Position numbers and translations under genes: made by a program. From Sporichthyaceae bacterium (lineage in GTDB: Bacteria; Actinomycetota; Actinomycetes; Sporichthyales; Sporichthyaceae): DNA of 64,000 nt. The notes beneath the pieces were generated by a model. It was given only the letters and a program-made list of their open reading frames with translations. It did not search any database and had not been told where the DNA came from. This document shows, one piece after another, positions 13,071 through 22,155 of the stretch (its first letter is position 1; every line of letters begins with the position of its first letter). The stretch covers positions 1 through 64,000 of the forward strand of contig DATASX010000108.1 in assembly GCA_036269075.1 (NCBI GenBank), read 5' to 3'.

Positions 13071-14495
13071 TCACGCGTTGCGGTTCTGCTGTTTGATCCG
13101 CGCGGTGAGCTCGGCGATCTGGTTGTAGACGCTGGCCCGTTGGGCCATCAGGTCGCGGATCTTGCGCTCGGCATGCATGACCGTGGTGTGGTCGCGGCCG
13201 CCGAACGCCTGGCCGATCTTCGGCAGTGACATGTCGGTCATCTCGCGGCACAGATACATGGCCACCTGACGGGCCGTCACCAGCACTCGCGAGCGGGACT
13301 GTCCGCACAGGTCGTCGATGGTCAGCCCGTAGTACAGCGCGGTCTGGGTCATGATCGTGGCCATCGAGATCTCCGGGCCGGCCTGGTCGGCGAGGATGTC
13401 CTTCAGGACGATCTCGGCAAGCGACAGGTCGATCGGGGTCTTGTTCAGGCTGGCGAACGCGGTCACCCGGATCAGGGCGCCCTCGAGTTCGCGGATGTTC
13501 GCCGAGACCTTGTCGGCGATGTACTCCAGGACCTCCGGGGGGGCCACCGAGCCGTCCTGGGCGGCCTTCTTGCGCAGGATCGCGATCCGGGTCTCCAACT
13601 CGGGCGGCTGGACGTCGGTGATCAGGCCCCACTCGAACCGGTTGCGCAGCCGGTCCTCCAGCGTGACCAACTGCTTCGGGGCGCGGTCGGAGGAGATCAC
13701 GATCTGCTTGTTCGCGTTGTGCAGCGTGTTGAACGTGTGGAAGAACTCCTCCTGGGTCTGCTCCTTGTTCTCCAGGAACTGGATGTCGTCCACGAGCAGG
13801 ACGTCCACGGCGCGGTAGCGCGAGCGGAATCCTTCGCCGCGGCCGTCGCGGATCGAGTTGATGAAGTCGTTGGTGAACTCCTCGGAGCTCACGTAGCGCA
13901 CGCGCATGCCGCGGAACAGGTTCGACGTGTAATGCCCGGCGGCATGGAGCAGGTGGGTCTTGCCCAACCCGGAGTGGCCGTAGATGAACAGCGGGTTGTA
14001 CGCCTTGGCCGGTGCTTCGGCCACGGCGACCGCGGCTGCGTGTGCGAACCGATTGCTCGAACCGGTGACGAAGCTGTCGAAGACGTATTTGGGATTCAGT
14101 CGCGCGGCCGGCTCGGCGTTGATCTCGCCGAGCGCCAGCGCGGGGTCGCCCGGGGGAGTGCCCGACCCTGTCCCGGCTGTATGTGAATTGAACTCAGGTT
14201 TGTCGTCCTGCGGTTCGGCTTCTACCTCCGCGGGCGGGTCGTCCACCGTCACCGCGATGCGGACCTCACGGCCGGCAGCGGTGCTCAGCGAGCCGGCCAG
14301 CTCCTCCCGCATGCGGGTCTCGATCGCTTCTTTGGCGAAGTCGTGCGGGGCGCCGATCAGGAAGGTGCCCTCGACCATTCCGATGGGGCGGCTCAACCGG
14401 AGGAACGCCCGTTGGTTCTGCGGCAGTTGCACGACCCGGTCATCCTCGAGAGCCCTGGTCCAGAGGGCGGAGAGGTCCGGATCCGGAACAGTCAC
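13071..14495 (-). CDS. dnaA: Chromosomal replication initiator DnaA
   Basis: 474 residues. Domain I (about 1-80) is the interaction domain, followed by a short acidic and Pro-rich linker. The AAA+ domain III has Walker [14 protein letters not shown] and Walker [21 protein letters not shown]. Domain IV, the DNA-binding helix-turn-helix, contains the DnaA signature [20 protein letters not shown]. The linker is much shorter than in Streptomyces DnaA. ATP-DnaA binds the boxes in the flanking gaps and opens the origin. The GTG at 14495 is the chosen start because the conserved N terminus begins there (SALWTRAL). Confidence 0.98.
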   Translation of the reverse strand: MTVPDPDLSALWTRALEDDRVVQLPQNQRAFLRLSRPIGMVEGTFLIGAPHDFAKEAIETRMREELAGSLSTAAGREVRIAVTVDDPPAEVEAEPQDDKPEFNSHTAGTGSGTPPGDPALALGEINAEPAARLNPKYVFDSFVTGSSNRFAHAAAVAVAEAPAKAYNPLFIYGHSGLGKTHLLHAAGHYTSNLFRGMRVRYVSSEEFTNDFINSIRDGRGEGFRSRYRAVDVLLVDDIQFLENKEQTQEEFFHTFNTLHNANKQIVISSDRAPKQLVTLEDRLRNRFEWGLITDVQPPELETRIAILRKKAAQDGSVAPPEVLEYIADKVSANIRELEGALIRVTAFASLNKTPIDLSLAEIVLKDILADQAGPEISMATIMTQTALYYGLTIDDLCGQSRSRVLVTARQVAMYLCREMTDMSLPKIGQAFGGRDHTTVMHAERKIRDLMAQRASVYNQIAELTARIKQQNRNA

Positions 14496-14858
14496 GGGGC
14501 GATCCTTAATTGGTGACAGGCGGGTTGCGCCGCGATGCTCCGCGGTCGGCCGGAGTCGCAGCTCGCTGAAGCCGGCGGTACGTCCGAATTATGTCTGTTC
14601 GTCCCGCTCTCGCACACAGCCGGCCGGGGTTTCCTCCGCCGTTGTCCACAGGATGATCCACAGTTGTGGAATCCCATCCACCGTCAGGTCGAAGGGCGCC
14701 GCGCGCGGCGGATCACACGAGTTTGACCGCCCAGTCCTGGGGTGCGTAACGTATGCGAGTCGTCCCCGCGACGGCATCCACCATGCTCGGCTCTTCGCCC
14801 ACTGGAACAACGTTGTCCGTGGGTTCCGGCCGACGATGTGCAACAAGCGGAGTATCCA
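14496..14858. promoter_or_regulatory. dnaA-rpmH divergent promoter region
   Basis: These 363 bases separate two divergent transcripts. A perfect DnaA box, TTGTCCACA, lies at 14642-14650, and a weaker TGATCCACA (two mismatches) at 14654-14662. The box is about 150 bases upstream of dnaA, a position suited to autoregulation of dnaA and to supplementing the origin on the far side of dnaN. No credible gene is present. Confidence 0.6.
14723..14752 (+). promoter_or_regulatory. Predicted rpmH-rnpA-yidD-yidC promoter
   Basis: A -35 hexamer TTGACC (14723-14728) and a -10 hexamer TAACGT (14747-14752) are separated by 18 bases, matching the housekeeping sigma consensus of actinobacteria. Transcription would begin near 14759, leaving a leader of about 100 bases before rpmH. 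Confidence 0.5.
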
Positions 14859-14996
14859 GTGAGCAAGCGCACGTTCCAGCCGAACAACCGTCGTCGTGCG
14901 AAGACACACGGGTTCCGGCTGCGCATGCGCACCCGAGCCGGCCGGGCGATCCTCACTGCGCGTCGTGCCAGGGGTCGCGCGAAACTCTCGGCCTGA
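14859..14996 (+). CDS. rpmH: Large ribosomal subunit protein bL34
   Basis: 45 residues starting at a [23 protein letters not shown] and then a basic tail ending [12 protein letters not shown]. This is a near-canonical actinobacterial bL34, a small basic protein of the 50S subunit. The GTG is chosen because the conserved protein begins there, although the frame is open further upstream. It is immediately followed by rnpA, the universal rpmH-rnpA pair. Confidence 0.97.
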   Translation: MSKRTFQPNNRRRAKTHGFRLRMRTRAGRAILTARRARGRAKLSA

Positions 14997-15001
14997 CCCT
15001 C

Positions 15002-15358
15002 GTGCTGGCCGCTGCCAACCGCCTCTGTGATCGCCGCGACTTCCAGCAGGTAGCTCGCCGCGGGCATCGGTCCGGGCGCGACTGTCTCGTCGTACAACTC
15101 TTCGCCGGCGCTGATCGCACCGACCAACCCCGGGTGGGTTTCGTGGTGGGTCGTGCGGTCGGCGGCGCCGTCGTCCGCAACCAGGTGAAGCGTCGGCTGC
15201 GTCATCACGTACGCCCGCACCTCGACCGACTGCCGGCCGGCTCGATGCTCGTGGTCCGGGCGAACCCGACCGCCGCTACCTGCTCCTCGGCCACGCTGGC
15301 CGCCGAGCTCGACCGCGGTCTTGGCAAGGTCCTGCGCCGGGTGGGCGGCGACCAGTGA
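15002..15358 (+). CDS. rnpA: Ribonuclease P protein component
   Basis: 118 residues from the GTG at 15002, five bases after rpmH. RnpA binds the RNase P RNA and helps mature the 5' end of tRNAs. The N terminus [20 protein letters not shown] and the RNR-type signature [16 protein letters not shown] are diagnostic. The expected region [15 protein letters not shown] precedes it. Its last codons overlap the yidD start, GTGA shared at 15355-15358. The RNA partner (rnpB) is not in this window. Confidence 0.95.
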   Translation: MLAAANRLCDRRDFQQVARRGHRSGRDCLVVQLFAGADRTDQPRVGFVVGRAVGGAVVRNQVKRRLRHHVRPHLDRLPAGSMLVVRANPTAATCSSATLAAELDRGLGKVLRRVGGDQ

Positions 15359-15627
15359 GATTCCTCTTCCTCGGTCTGATCCGGCTGTACCAGGTGACGG
15401 TCAGTCCGTTGCTGGGCCCGCGCTGTCGTTTCTATCCCTCGTGCTCGCGGTATGCCTATGAGGCGTTCCGGCAGCACGGCACCGCGCGCGGCGCCTGGCT
15501 GACACTCCGTCGCCTGCTGCGGTGCCACCCATGGAACCCTGGTGGGATCGACGAGGTGCCGGCGCCGTCGGACCGATTCGGGCCCCGCCTACTCCCCGCC
15601 GAGCATCACCATGGAGGCTGCGGATGA
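15355..15627 (+). CDS. yidD: Membrane protein insertion efficiency factor YidD
   Basis: 90 residues with a GTG start. The conserved core [20 protein letters not shown], then [15 protein letters not shown] and [11 protein letters not shown], identify the DUF37/YidD family, with the two invariant cysteines of the CRFYPSCS motif. It is a small amphipathic membrane-associated protein that assists YidC-dependent insertion. It overlaps rnpA by four bases at the front and yidC by four (ATGA) at the back, so the three genes are translationally coupled. Confidence 0.95.
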   Translation: MRFLFLGLIRLYQVTVSPLLGPRCRFYPSCSRYAYEAFRQHGTARGAWLTLRRLLRCHPWNPGGIDEVPAPSDRFGPRLLPAEHHHGGCG

Positions 15628-16586
15628 AGATCTTCGATCCGCTGTACACCGCTGTCTCGTGGGTGATCCTGCACCTGCACGACGGGTTCCACACCATCGG
15701 CATGAGCCAGAGCTGGGCGTGGTCGCTGGCGATCGTCGGCCTGGTCATGCTCATCCGGATCGCGCTGATCCCGCTGTTCGTCAAGCAGATCCGCTCGATG
15801 CGGAACATGCAGGTGCTGCAGCCGGAGATCAAGAAGATCCAGGAGCGGTACAAGGGCGACCGGGAGCGGATCTCCCAGGAGCTGATGAAGCTCTACAAGG
15901 AGCACAACACCAACCCGTTGGCCAGTTGCCTGCCGGTGCTGGCCCAGTCGCCGTTCTTCCTGGCGCTCTACCGCGTACTGAGCAAGATCTCCGGCGGTCA
16001 CCCGATCGGGGTGATCAAGGGTGCCGACGTCGACAGCGCGAAGAACGCGACCTTCTTCGGCGCGCACCTGTCGGACAAGTTCATCGGCGCGCACTCGGTG
16101 CACGTCCAGATCGTCACCGTGGTGATGATCCTGGCGATGTCCGGCTCGCAGTTCTACACGCAGCGGCAGCTGATGACGAAGAACATGCCGAAGGACACCT
16201 CAGGTACACCCAGCGCCTTCATGCAGCAGCAGAAGGTCATGATGTACCTGTTCCCGGTGATGTTCGGGGTCTTCGGCATCAACTTCCCGGTCGGCGTCCT
16301 GGTCTACTGGCTGGTCTCGAACTTCTGGTCGATGGGCCAGCAGCTGTACGTGATCCGCCGGATGCCTGCGGTCGGCAGCGTTGCGCACGAGGCGATGCTG
16401 CGTCGCAAGGGTGGCGGGGGAGACGAGGGCGACTCGCCGGCCAAGCGGCCGCAGAGCCCCGAAGGTGGTCCCGCCGCCGGCCCGGGGGCGAGCGACTCGG
16501 CCTCGCCCGAGGCACCGGCGCCCGGGGGTCGACAGCAGCCGCAGCGGCAGTCGCGTAGCCAGCGCGGCGGCGCCAAGAAGCGTTAG
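15624..16586 (+). CDS. yidC: Membrane protein insertase YidC
   Basis: 320 residues from the ATG at 15624 that overlaps the yidD stop. The protein begins [20 protein letters not shown], typical of the short actinobacterial YidC/Oxa1 without the large periplasmic domain of E. coli. The hydrophobic segments include the first helix, then [20 protein letters not shown] with the conserved groove Arg, and later ones near 16230-16340. The cytoplasmic coiled segment [20 protein letters not shown] lies between them. The C-terminal tail is basic and Pro/Gln/Arg-rich, as expected for ribosome contact. It inserts membrane proteins alone or with SecYEG. Confidence 0.96.
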   Translation: MKIFDPLYTAVSWVILHLHDGFHTIGMSQSWAWSLAIVGLVMLIRIALIPLFVKQIRSMRNMQVLQPEIKKIQERYKGDRERISQELMKLYKEHNTNPLASCLPVLAQSPFFLALYRVLSKISGGHPIGVIKGADVDSAKNATFFGAHLSDKFIGAHSVHVQIVTVVMILAMSGSQFYTQRQLMTKNMPKDTSGTPSAFMQQQKVMMYLFPVMFGVFGINFPVGVLVYWLVSNFWSMGQQLYVIRRMPAVGSVAHEAMLRRKGGGGDEGDSPAKRPQSPEGGPAAGPGASDSASPEAPAPGGRQQPQRQSRSQRGGAKKR

Positions 16587-16614
16587 CGGTTTCCAAGGAC
16601 AGGGAGTTCCAACG

Positions 16615-17226
16615 GTGAGTGCACCAGAGCCGATGTCCGGCGAGCAGTCCGTGGTCGACGAGGACCTCGACATCCTCGACGAGGAGTCCGACTCCGATTC
16701 GGCCGAGTCCGACGAGTCCGGCAGCGGCGGCTCGCGTCCGCGGACGCCGCGCAAGCCGTCGAAGGCGCGCCTGGAACTGCTGGAGCAGGAAGGCGAGATC
16801 GCGGCCGACTACCTCGAGGGGCTGCTCGACATAGCCGACCTCGACGGTGACATCGACATGGACGTCGAGGGCGACCGCGCCGCGGTGTCCGTCGTGGGCG
16901 CCGACCTCAAGCAGCTCGTCGGCCGCGGCGGCAATGTGCTCGACGCCGTCCAGGAGCTCACCCGGCTCGCGGTGCTGCGCGCCACCGGCGAGCGCAGCCG
17001 GCTGATCCTCGACATCGGTGGCTTCCGGGCCGCCCGTCGTGAGGAGCTGACCGAGCTCGGAAGCAAGTCCGCGGAGGAGGCGCGCGCGAGCGGCGAACCG
17101 GTCAAGCTCGCGCCGATGACCCCGTTCGAGCGCAAGGTCATCCACGACGCCATCGCCGCGGCGGGCCTGCGCAGTGAGTCCGAGGGCGAGGAGCCCAATC
17201 GTCGGGTGGTCGTCCACCCGTCCTGA
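16615..17226 (+). CDS. jag: Jag/KhpB-family RNA-binding protein (KH and R3H domains)
   Basis: 203 residues from the GTG at 16615, which has AGGGAG about seven bases upstream. The first ~55 residues are very acidic (runs of Asp, Glu and Ser). A KH-type domain follows with the loop LVGRGGNVLDAVQEL. The R3H motif (Arg-x3-His) is in TPFERKVIHDAIAAAG near the C terminus. The jag-N domain of firmicute proteins is absent, as in other actinobacteria. Jag-type proteins bind RNA and are linked to cell-wall synthesis. The gene always follows yidC. Confidence 0.93.
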   Translation: MSAPEPMSGEQSVVDEDLDILDEESDSDSAESDESGSGGSRPRTPRKPSKARLELLEQEGEIAADYLEGLLDIADLDGDIDMDVEGDRAAVSVVGADLKQLVGRGGNVLDAVQELTRLAVLRATGERSRLILDIGGFRAARREELTELGSKSAEEARASGEPVKLAPMTPFERKVIHDAIAAAGLRSESEGEEPNRRVVVHPS

Positions 17227-17239
17227 TCCGCGCCGGAAG

Positions 17240-17908
17240 ATGGATCAGTTGGCACCACCCGCTCCCGAGGCTGCCCGGCGCAACTTCGAGCCGTACCTGC
17301 CGAAGCTCGAGCAGTACGCGGCCGTGCTCGCCGACGCCGGTGTCGTCCGCGGGCTGATCGGCCCCCGCGAGGTCGAACGCCTCTGGGACCGGCACTTGCT
17401 CAATTGCGCCGTCGTCGCCGAGGCGGTCGGGTCGGCCCGCCGCGTGGCCGACGTCGGCTCCGGCGCCGGCCTGCCGGGCATAGTGCTCGGGATCGTCCTG
17501 CCTGATGTCGAGGTCGTCCTCGTCGAGCCGATGCTGCGCCGCGCGATGTTCCTGGCGGAGACGGTGGCGAGCCTCGAACTTCCCAACGTCCGGGTGCGCC
17601 GCGGCCGAGCCGAGGAGTGCGTCGAGTTGCGCGGTGCCCTCGACGTGGTGACGGCACGAGCGGTCGCCCCGCTGGATCGGCTGCTGGGTTGGACGCTGCC
17701 GCTGCTCGCCCCCGGCGGTCGGTTGCTGGCGATGAAGGGCGCGGCGGCGGCGGCGGAAGTCGCGGCCGCAGGTTCCCACCTGCGCTCTGCGGGTGTCGCG
17801 GACGTGGTTGTGAGAGGTTACGGAGTGGGGGTCGTCGATCCACCCACCACGGTTGTCGAGGTCACCACGTCGGCGTCGCGGGGAGTCGGCACCGGCCGTA
17901 TGCGATGA
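17240..17908 (+). CDS. rsmG: 16S rRNA (guanine-527-N7)-methyltransferase RsmG
   Basis: 222 residues from the ATG at 17240, 13 bases after jag. It methylates N7 of G527 in the 530 loop of 16S rRNA using S-adenosylmethionine, and loss gives low-level streptomycin resistance in several bacteria. The SAM-binding motif I is VADVGSGAGLPGIVLGIVLP, followed by VVLVEPMLRRAMFL, and DVVTARAVAPLDRLL is the conserved motif before the Gly-rich PLLAPGGRLLAMKG. A parS site follows it directly and parA comes next. Historical name gidB. Confidence 0.95.
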   Translation: MDQLAPPAPEAARRNFEPYLPKLEQYAAVLADAGVVRGLIGPREVERLWDRHLLNCAVVAEAVGSARRVADVGSGAGLPGIVLGIVLPDVEVVLVEPMLRRAMFLAETVASLELPNVRVRRGRAEECVELRGALDVVTARAVAPLDRLLGWTLPLLAPGGRLLAMKGAAAAAEVAAAGSHLRSAGVADVVVRGYGVGVVDPPTTVVEVTTSASRGVGTGRMR

Positions 17909-17912
17909 CGAA

Positions 17913-17928
17913 TGTTTCACGTGAAACA
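17913..17928. promoter_or_regulatory. parS: parS centromere site
   Basis: TGTTTCACGTGAAACA, an exact 16-bp match to the bacterial parS consensus, lies between rsmG and parA. ParB binds it and spreads or slides from it as a CTP-dependent clamp. Confidence 0.95.
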
Positions 17929-17937
17929 AGGAGATGA

Positions 17938-18930
17938 GTGTCCGTGGTCGCGGGTTGGATGTTCCGGTCGAGTCGACCTTTGCCTTCCGGCGACGAGCCC
18001 GGCTCGGACCACGAGTCGGAGTTCGGCTGGCGCGACTCCGGCCAGGGACGCGACGACCTCCCGATCATGTCCGCGGCTCGGAAGGCTGCCGCGATGCGGG
18101 CCGGGGTCATGCCCCGGCTCCCGCGGCCCGCGCGTCGGCGGGTGATGGTTGTCGCGAACCAGAAGGGCGGCGTCGGCAAGACCACCACCGCGGTGAACAT
18201 GGGCGCGGCACTGGCGATACACGGCCTGAACGTTCTGCTGATCGACCTCGACCCCCAGGGCAATGCCTCGACGGCACTCGGCGTCGACCACCACCGTGAC
18301 GTCCCGTCCGTCTACGACGTGCTCACCGGGGAGATGTCTATCGTCGAGGCCGCGGTTCCGGTCCTCGACGTGCCCAACATGGCGTGCGTGCCGGCGACCA
18401 TCGACCTGGCCGGCGCGGAGATCGACCTGGTGTCGATGGACCACCGCGAGACCCGGCTGAGCCGAGCGTTGGCCGCCTCGGAGCTGGAGGGGGTCGACTA
18501 CGTCTTCATCGACTGCCCCCCTTCGCTCGGCCTGCTCACGGTCAACGCGCTGACCGCTGCCGGTGAGGTCCTGATCCCGGTCCAGTGTGAGTACTACGCG
18601 CTGGAGGGACTGACCCAGCTGCTCCACACGATCGAGCTGGTGCGCAGCCGGCTGAACACGAAGCTCGACGTCTCCACGATCCTGCTGACCATGTACGACG
18701 GGCGCACCAAGTTGGCCGAGCAGGTGGCCCAGGAGGTGCGGCGGCATTTCGGCCCGAGGGTGTTGCGGACGACGATTCCGCGTTCGGTGCGCCTGTCCGA
18801 GGCCCCGAGCCACGGCCAGACCGTGCTGACCTACGACCCGGGTTCCCCGGGTGCGCTGTCCTACCTCGAGGCCGGCCGGGAGCTCGCCCGGGCCGCTGTC
18901 GTCGAGGAGCCTGCGACGCCCGCGCAGTGA
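17938..18930 (+). CDS. parA: Chromosome-partitioning ATPase ParA (Soj)
   Basis: 330 residues. The deviant Walker A is NQKGGVGKTTTAVNMGAALA (near residue 75), with the signature Lys of ParA/MinD ATPases. Walker A' is VLLIDLDPQGNAST and Walker B is VDYVFIDCPPSLGLLTVNAL. ATP-bound dimers bind DNA nonspecifically and pull ParB-parS complexes apart. The ~70-residue N-terminal extension before RRVMVVANQKGG resembles those of other actinomycetes. The GTG at 17938 is chosen as the first start after the parS site, with AGGAGA just upstream (17928-17933). A second parS follows it. Confidence 0.96.
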   Translation: MSVVAGWMFRSSRPLPSGDEPGSDHESEFGWRDSGQGRDDLPIMSAARKAAAMRAGVMPRLPRPARRRVMVVANQKGGVGKTTTAVNMGAALAIHGLNVLLIDLDPQGNASTALGVDHHRDVPSVYDVLTGEMSIVEAAVPVLDVPNMACVPATIDLAGAEIDLVSMDHRETRLSRALAASELEGVDYVFIDCPPSLGLLTVNALTAAGEVLIPVQCEYYALEGLTQLLHTIELVRSRLNTKLDVSTILLTMYDGRTKLAEQVAQEVRRHFGPRVLRTTIPRSVRLSEAPSHGQTVLTYDPGSPGALSYLEAGRELARAAVVEEPATPAQ

Positions 18931-18968
18931 CCGGCTGCTCGGTATGCGGCGCGTCCGCCGCGGCCGAA

Positions 18969-18984
18969 CGTTTCACGTGAAACA
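18969..18984. promoter_or_regulatory. parS: Second parS site, between parA and parB
   Basis: CGTTTCACGTGAAACA matches the 16-bp parS consensus at 15 positions (first base C instead of T). Together with 17913-17928 it brackets the parA gene, the usual origin-proximal parS grouping. Confidence 0.93.
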
Positions 18985-19052
18985 TCCGTGCCAGACTTGG
19001 CCCCGCTCTCGGGGCTCAGCCGTAACCGATCTCGACCTCTCGGAGCGTTGCA

Positions 19053-20009
19053 GTGTCTCAGCCGCGTCAGGGTGTTCCGTCTCTCGCCCCGGCCCGCCGC
19101 GGACTCGGCCGCGGGCTTGGCGCACTGATCCCGACCGCGCCGCCGGAGGAAGCCGGTGCCGCTTCGGCGGCCCGGGCCTCCGGGGCCCCGGCACCGGAGT
19201 TCGAGGTCCCGGCCGGCGCCTACTTCGCCGAGTTGCCGCTCTCGGCCGTGGTGCCCAATCCGCGCCAACCGCGTCAGGTGTTCGACCCGGACCTGCTCGC
19301 CGAGCTCACCCACTCGTTGCGCGAGGTCGGTCTGCTCCAGCCGGTGGTCGTGCGGTCGACCGGCCCGGGCAGCTACGAGCTGATCATGGGGGAGCGCCGG
19401 TGGCGCGCCGCCCAGCTGGCGGGGTTCACGACGATCCCGGCGATCGTGCGAGCGACCGAGGACGACAAGCTCCTCCTGGACGCACTTTTGGAGAACCTGC
19501 ACCGTGCGGACCTGAACCCGTTGGAGGAGGCGGCGGCTTACGACCAACTGCTCAAGGACTTCGACTGCACCCATGACGTGCTGGCCGCCCGGATCGGCCG
19601 GTCGCGCTCCCAGGTGTCGAACACGCTGCGACTGCTGAAGCTCCCGGTCGCGGTACAGCGTCGGGTCGCGGCCGGCGTGCTGTCGGCCGGTCACGCCCGC
19701 GCCTTGCTGTCGATCGAGGACTCCGACGAGCAGGAGCGCATCGCCGGGCGCATCGTGGCCGAGGGGTTGTCGGTGCGAGCTGTCGAGGAGCTCGCCGCGA
19801 TCGGCGACGGGAGCAAGCCGAAGATCCGGCGTTCCCCGGCCGCGCACCCGCGCTCGGAGGCGGCGGAGAACATCGCTGCCGCTCTGGCCGACCGGTGGGA
19901 CACCCGGGTCAAGGTCCAGCTGAGTCAGGGCCGGGGCCGGATGATCGTGGAGTTCGCCTCGGTCGACGACCTGGAACGGATCGTGGCCCTGATGGGGCCC
20001 AACAGCTGA
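19053..20009 (+). CDS. parB: Chromosome-partitioning protein ParB (Spo0J)
   Basis: 318 residues from GTG 19053. The N terminus [14 protein letters not shown] is the conserved ParA-interacting patch. The CTPase/nuclease-like domain contains the C motifs around [11 protein letters not shown] and [14 protein letters not shown], the GERR box needed for CTP binding and sliding-clamp formation. The central helix-turn-helix is [20 protein letters not shown], which reads parS. The C-terminal ~50 residues form the dimerisation domain. It is cotranscribed with or just downstream of parA, with a parS site in between. Confidence 0.96.
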   Translation: MSQPRQGVPSLAPARRGLGRGLGALIPTAPPEEAGAASAARASGAPAPEFEVPAGAYFAELPLSAVVPNPRQPRQVFDPDLLAELTHSLREVGLLQPVVVRSTGPGSYELIMGERRWRAAQLAGFTTIPAIVRATEDDKLLLDALLENLHRADLNPLEEAAAYDQLLKDFDCTHDVLAARIGRSRSQVSNTLRLLKLPVAVQRRVAAGVLSAGHARALLSIEDSDEQERIAGRIVAEGLSVRAVEELAAIGDGSKPKIRRSPAAHPRSEAAENIAAALADRWDTRVKVQLSQGRGRMIVEFASVDDLERIVALMGPNS

Positions 20010-20116
20010 TCAACGCAACCGTCCCGCGGGCGATCGCGACGAACGCCTTGCGGATCTGGTGACGGCGTGCGACCGGCCCTAGGCTGTCCCCCACCGCTCT
20101 AGCCAGAGGTGGTGTC

Positions 20117-20734
20117 GTGACACGTCGGTTGGTCAACATCACGCTGGACAACCTCGACCAGTTGCCCCGCCGGTGCCGCTCGTGCGTGTTCTGGGAGCTG
20201 GACCCGGTCTCCGGCGACCGCGCGAGCCATGCCGGTGACACCTCGCTGGAGAAGGAGGCCTGGGTGTCCGCGACGCTGCTGGAGTGGGGCTCCTGCGGCA
20301 AGCTGGTCCAGGTCGACGGCTTCACCGCCGGCTACGTGGCCTACGCCCCGCCCGGCTACGTCCCCCGCTCGATCGCTTTCCCGACCTCACCGGTCAGCGC
20401 GGATGCCGTGCTGCTGACGACCGCGTTCATCGTGCCGGAGTTCGTCGGCGGGGGACTGGGTCGGATGCTGGTGCAGGGCGCCGCCAAGGACCTGGTGCGC
20501 CGGGGGGTCAAGGCGATGGAGGCCTTCGGTGACGCCAAGGGAGAGTCCGAGGGCTGTCTGGTTCCGGCCGATTACCTGCGCGCGGTGGGGTTCAAGACCG
20601 TCCGGCCGCACCACCGCTTCCCGCGGCTGCGCCTGGAGCTCAAAACCACGGTGTCGTGGCGCGAGGACGTGGAGATCGCGCTGGAGCGACTGCTGGGCTC
20701 GATGACCCCGGAACCTGCGTTCCGTCCAGTCTGA
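20117..20734 (+). CDS. GNAT-family N-acetyltransferase
   Basis: 205 residues from GTG 20117. The acetyl-CoA binding motif A is TTAFIVPEFVGGGLGRMLVQ, followed by the helix GAAKDLVRRGVKAMEAFG. An early cysteine pair (RCRSCVFWE) is part of the N-terminal region that in actinobacterial homologues near parB is conserved. The substrate is unknown. It occupies the position of Rv3916c-like genes between parB and the cwlM-like gene. It converges on the amidase gene, and its TGA stop (20732-20734) lies inside the first of two CTGAC stem-loops. Confidence 0.85.
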   Translation: MTRRLVNITLDNLDQLPRRCRSCVFWELDPVSGDRASHAGDTSLEKEAWVSATLLEWGSCGKLVQVDGFTAGYVAYAPPGYVPRSIAFPTSPVSADAVLLTTAFIVPEFVGGGLGRMLVQGAAKDLVRRGVKAMEAFGDAKGESEGCLVPADYLRAVGFKTVRPHHRFPRLRLELKTTVSWREDVEIALERLLGSMTPEPAFRPV

Positions 20735-20768
20735 CGGGTAGTCAGATTTATCTGACGATGCGTCAGAT
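20730..20768. repeat. Two tandem CTGAC-N5-GTCAG stem-loops between convergent genes
   Basis: Unit 1 is TCTGAC-GGGTA-GTCAGA (20730-20746); unit 2 is ATCTGAC-GATGC-GTCAGAT (20750-20768). The GNAT stop codon lies in unit 1 and the stop of the opposite-strand amidase (TCA at 20763-20765) lies in unit 2. Position and symmetry suggest a bidirectional terminator. Confidence 0.8.
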
Positions 20769-21947
20769 AGCCTTGCCGGCGAACAGCTCGTTGATCCGCA
20801 GCGCGCCGGTGGGGGCGTCGTCGTCGGCCGGCAGATACAGCCTTTGGACGGCGATCACGATCGACTCGGCGACCACGTCGCGGAACGACGCGTCGGACAG
20901 CCGGGCCGCGTCGCCGGGGTTGGTCAGATACCCCAGGTCGAGCCGGACGGCCGGCATCCGGGTGCGGCGCAGCAGGTCCCACGTCTTGCCGTGGGAGCCG
21001 CAGTCGAGCAGATCCGTGCGGGCCACGATCTCGCGCAGCAGCAGCTCGGCGAAGCGCTCGCCGGTCGCGCTGGACTGCCCGTACCGGTCGGTGCCGAAGT
21101 AGTACGTCGCCACGCCGCAGGCTCCCGCGTTGGGGTGGCTGTCGACGTGCAGGGACACCACCAGGTCGGCGCGGGCCTCGTTGGCGAACATCGCCCGGGC
21201 CTCGTCGTCCAGGTCGACCCGGGAGGCGTGCCGGGCGCTGACCGCACGGGTCAGGTAGGCCTGTACGCCGGTGGCCGTCAGCCGGCCCTCGATGCGCGCG
21301 GCCAGGTCCTCGACGATCGACGCCTCGGTCAGCCCGTTGCCCACGTTGCCGTGGTCGAGCCCGCCGTGCCCCGGGTCGATCACGACCACCTTGCCGCCCA
21401 GCCGGGGGCCGGCGCGGGCCACGGCCTCGGCCTCGCGCAACCGGTGGGCGTGGCCGCCGACGACGGTGCGGTTCAGCCGCTCGAGCGCGCGGAATGTCTC
21501 CGGTCCGCACGTGCCGTCGGCGCTGACCCCGAGGCTGCGTTGGAGTTCGCGCAGCGCGGCGGCGGTCTCGGCGCCGAAGATGCCGTCGACGCGACCGCAG
21601 TTGAAGCCCATCTCCAGCAGTCGGCGCTGCAGCGCGGCGACGTCGTCGCCCCGCTGCGATCGGCTGACCTGGTGGGACAGCACCCGGTCGCCCAACCGCC
21701 AGCGGGCTTCCTCGAGCGCCTCGTACGTCTCCCGGCCGACCAGGCCGTCGACGTTCAGGCCGCGTTGCTGCTGGAAGTGCCGGACCGCGCGGTCGCAGGC
21801 GTCGTCGAAGCTCGCTTCGGCGGGATCGTCGACAGCGTCCGGCGAGTCGGGCAGCAGGCTCAGGATCGCCAGCTTCCGCCGAATCTCGGCAACAGTCGGA
21901 CCGGTGTCGCCCCGCCGGTGCACCGGGTGCGGCAGTCGGCTGTCCAC
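20763..21947 (-). CDS. cwlM: CwlM-like peptidoglycan-binding/amidase-fold protein
   Basis: 394 residues from the GTG at 21947, which has GGGAGGAG about nine bases upstream. The frame also extends to 22025 but without such a site. It has two N-terminal PG_binding_1 repeats (ending around VDGLVGRETYEALEEARW and CGPETFRALERL) and an Amidase_3 domain from VVVIDPGHGGLDHGN. The zinc ligands are present: His in DPGHGG, Glu in LTEASI and His in VSLHVDSH. At the catalytic Glu position (usually V-E-x-G-F) it reads AVRLDLGYLTNP, with Asp. There is no signal peptide. In mycobacteria the gene here (CwlM, Rv3915) is a cytoplasmic activator of MurA, and the same regulatory role is the best inference. Confidence 0.85.
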   Translation of the reverse strand: MDSRLPHPVHRRGDTGPTVAEIRRKLAILSLLPDSPDAVDDPAEASFDDACDRAVRHFQQQRGLNVDGLVGRETYEALEEARWRLGDRVLSHQVSRSQRGDDVAALQRRLLEMGFNCGRVDGIFGAETAAALRELQRSLGVSADGTCGPETFRALERLNRTVVGGHAHRLREAEAVARAGPRLGGKVVVIDPGHGGLDHGNVGNGLTEASIVEDLAARIEGRLTATGVQAYLTRAVSARHASRVDLDDEARAMFANEARADLVVSLHVDSHPNAGACGVATYYFGTDRYGQSSATGERFAELLLREIVARTDLLDCGSHGKTWDLLRRTRMPAVRLDLGYLTNPGDAARLSDASFRDVVAESIVIAVQRLYLPADDDAPTGALRINELFAGKAI

Positions 21948-22155
21948 GCCGGTGTCTCCTCCCAGTGCTGCCCACGCAGTGGGCTCGGGCCGAACAAGGG
22001 TCGAGCCTAGCCCCGCCGGGTGCACGCACGCGGTTGATTGCTCCGTGACGAACCGCTGGTTTGCGCGAGCCGTTGAATGAGGACATCGGGGGCTCCGGGT
22101 CCCGACATGGCGACGGGCCGACCGGTGCGATACCGGTCGACCCGTCGGATCAGGC

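Noticed and set aside
14742-14858. N-terminal extension of rpmH
   Set aside because: bL34 proteins begin at MSKRTFQPN-type sequence; the upstream open stretch overlaps the promoter.
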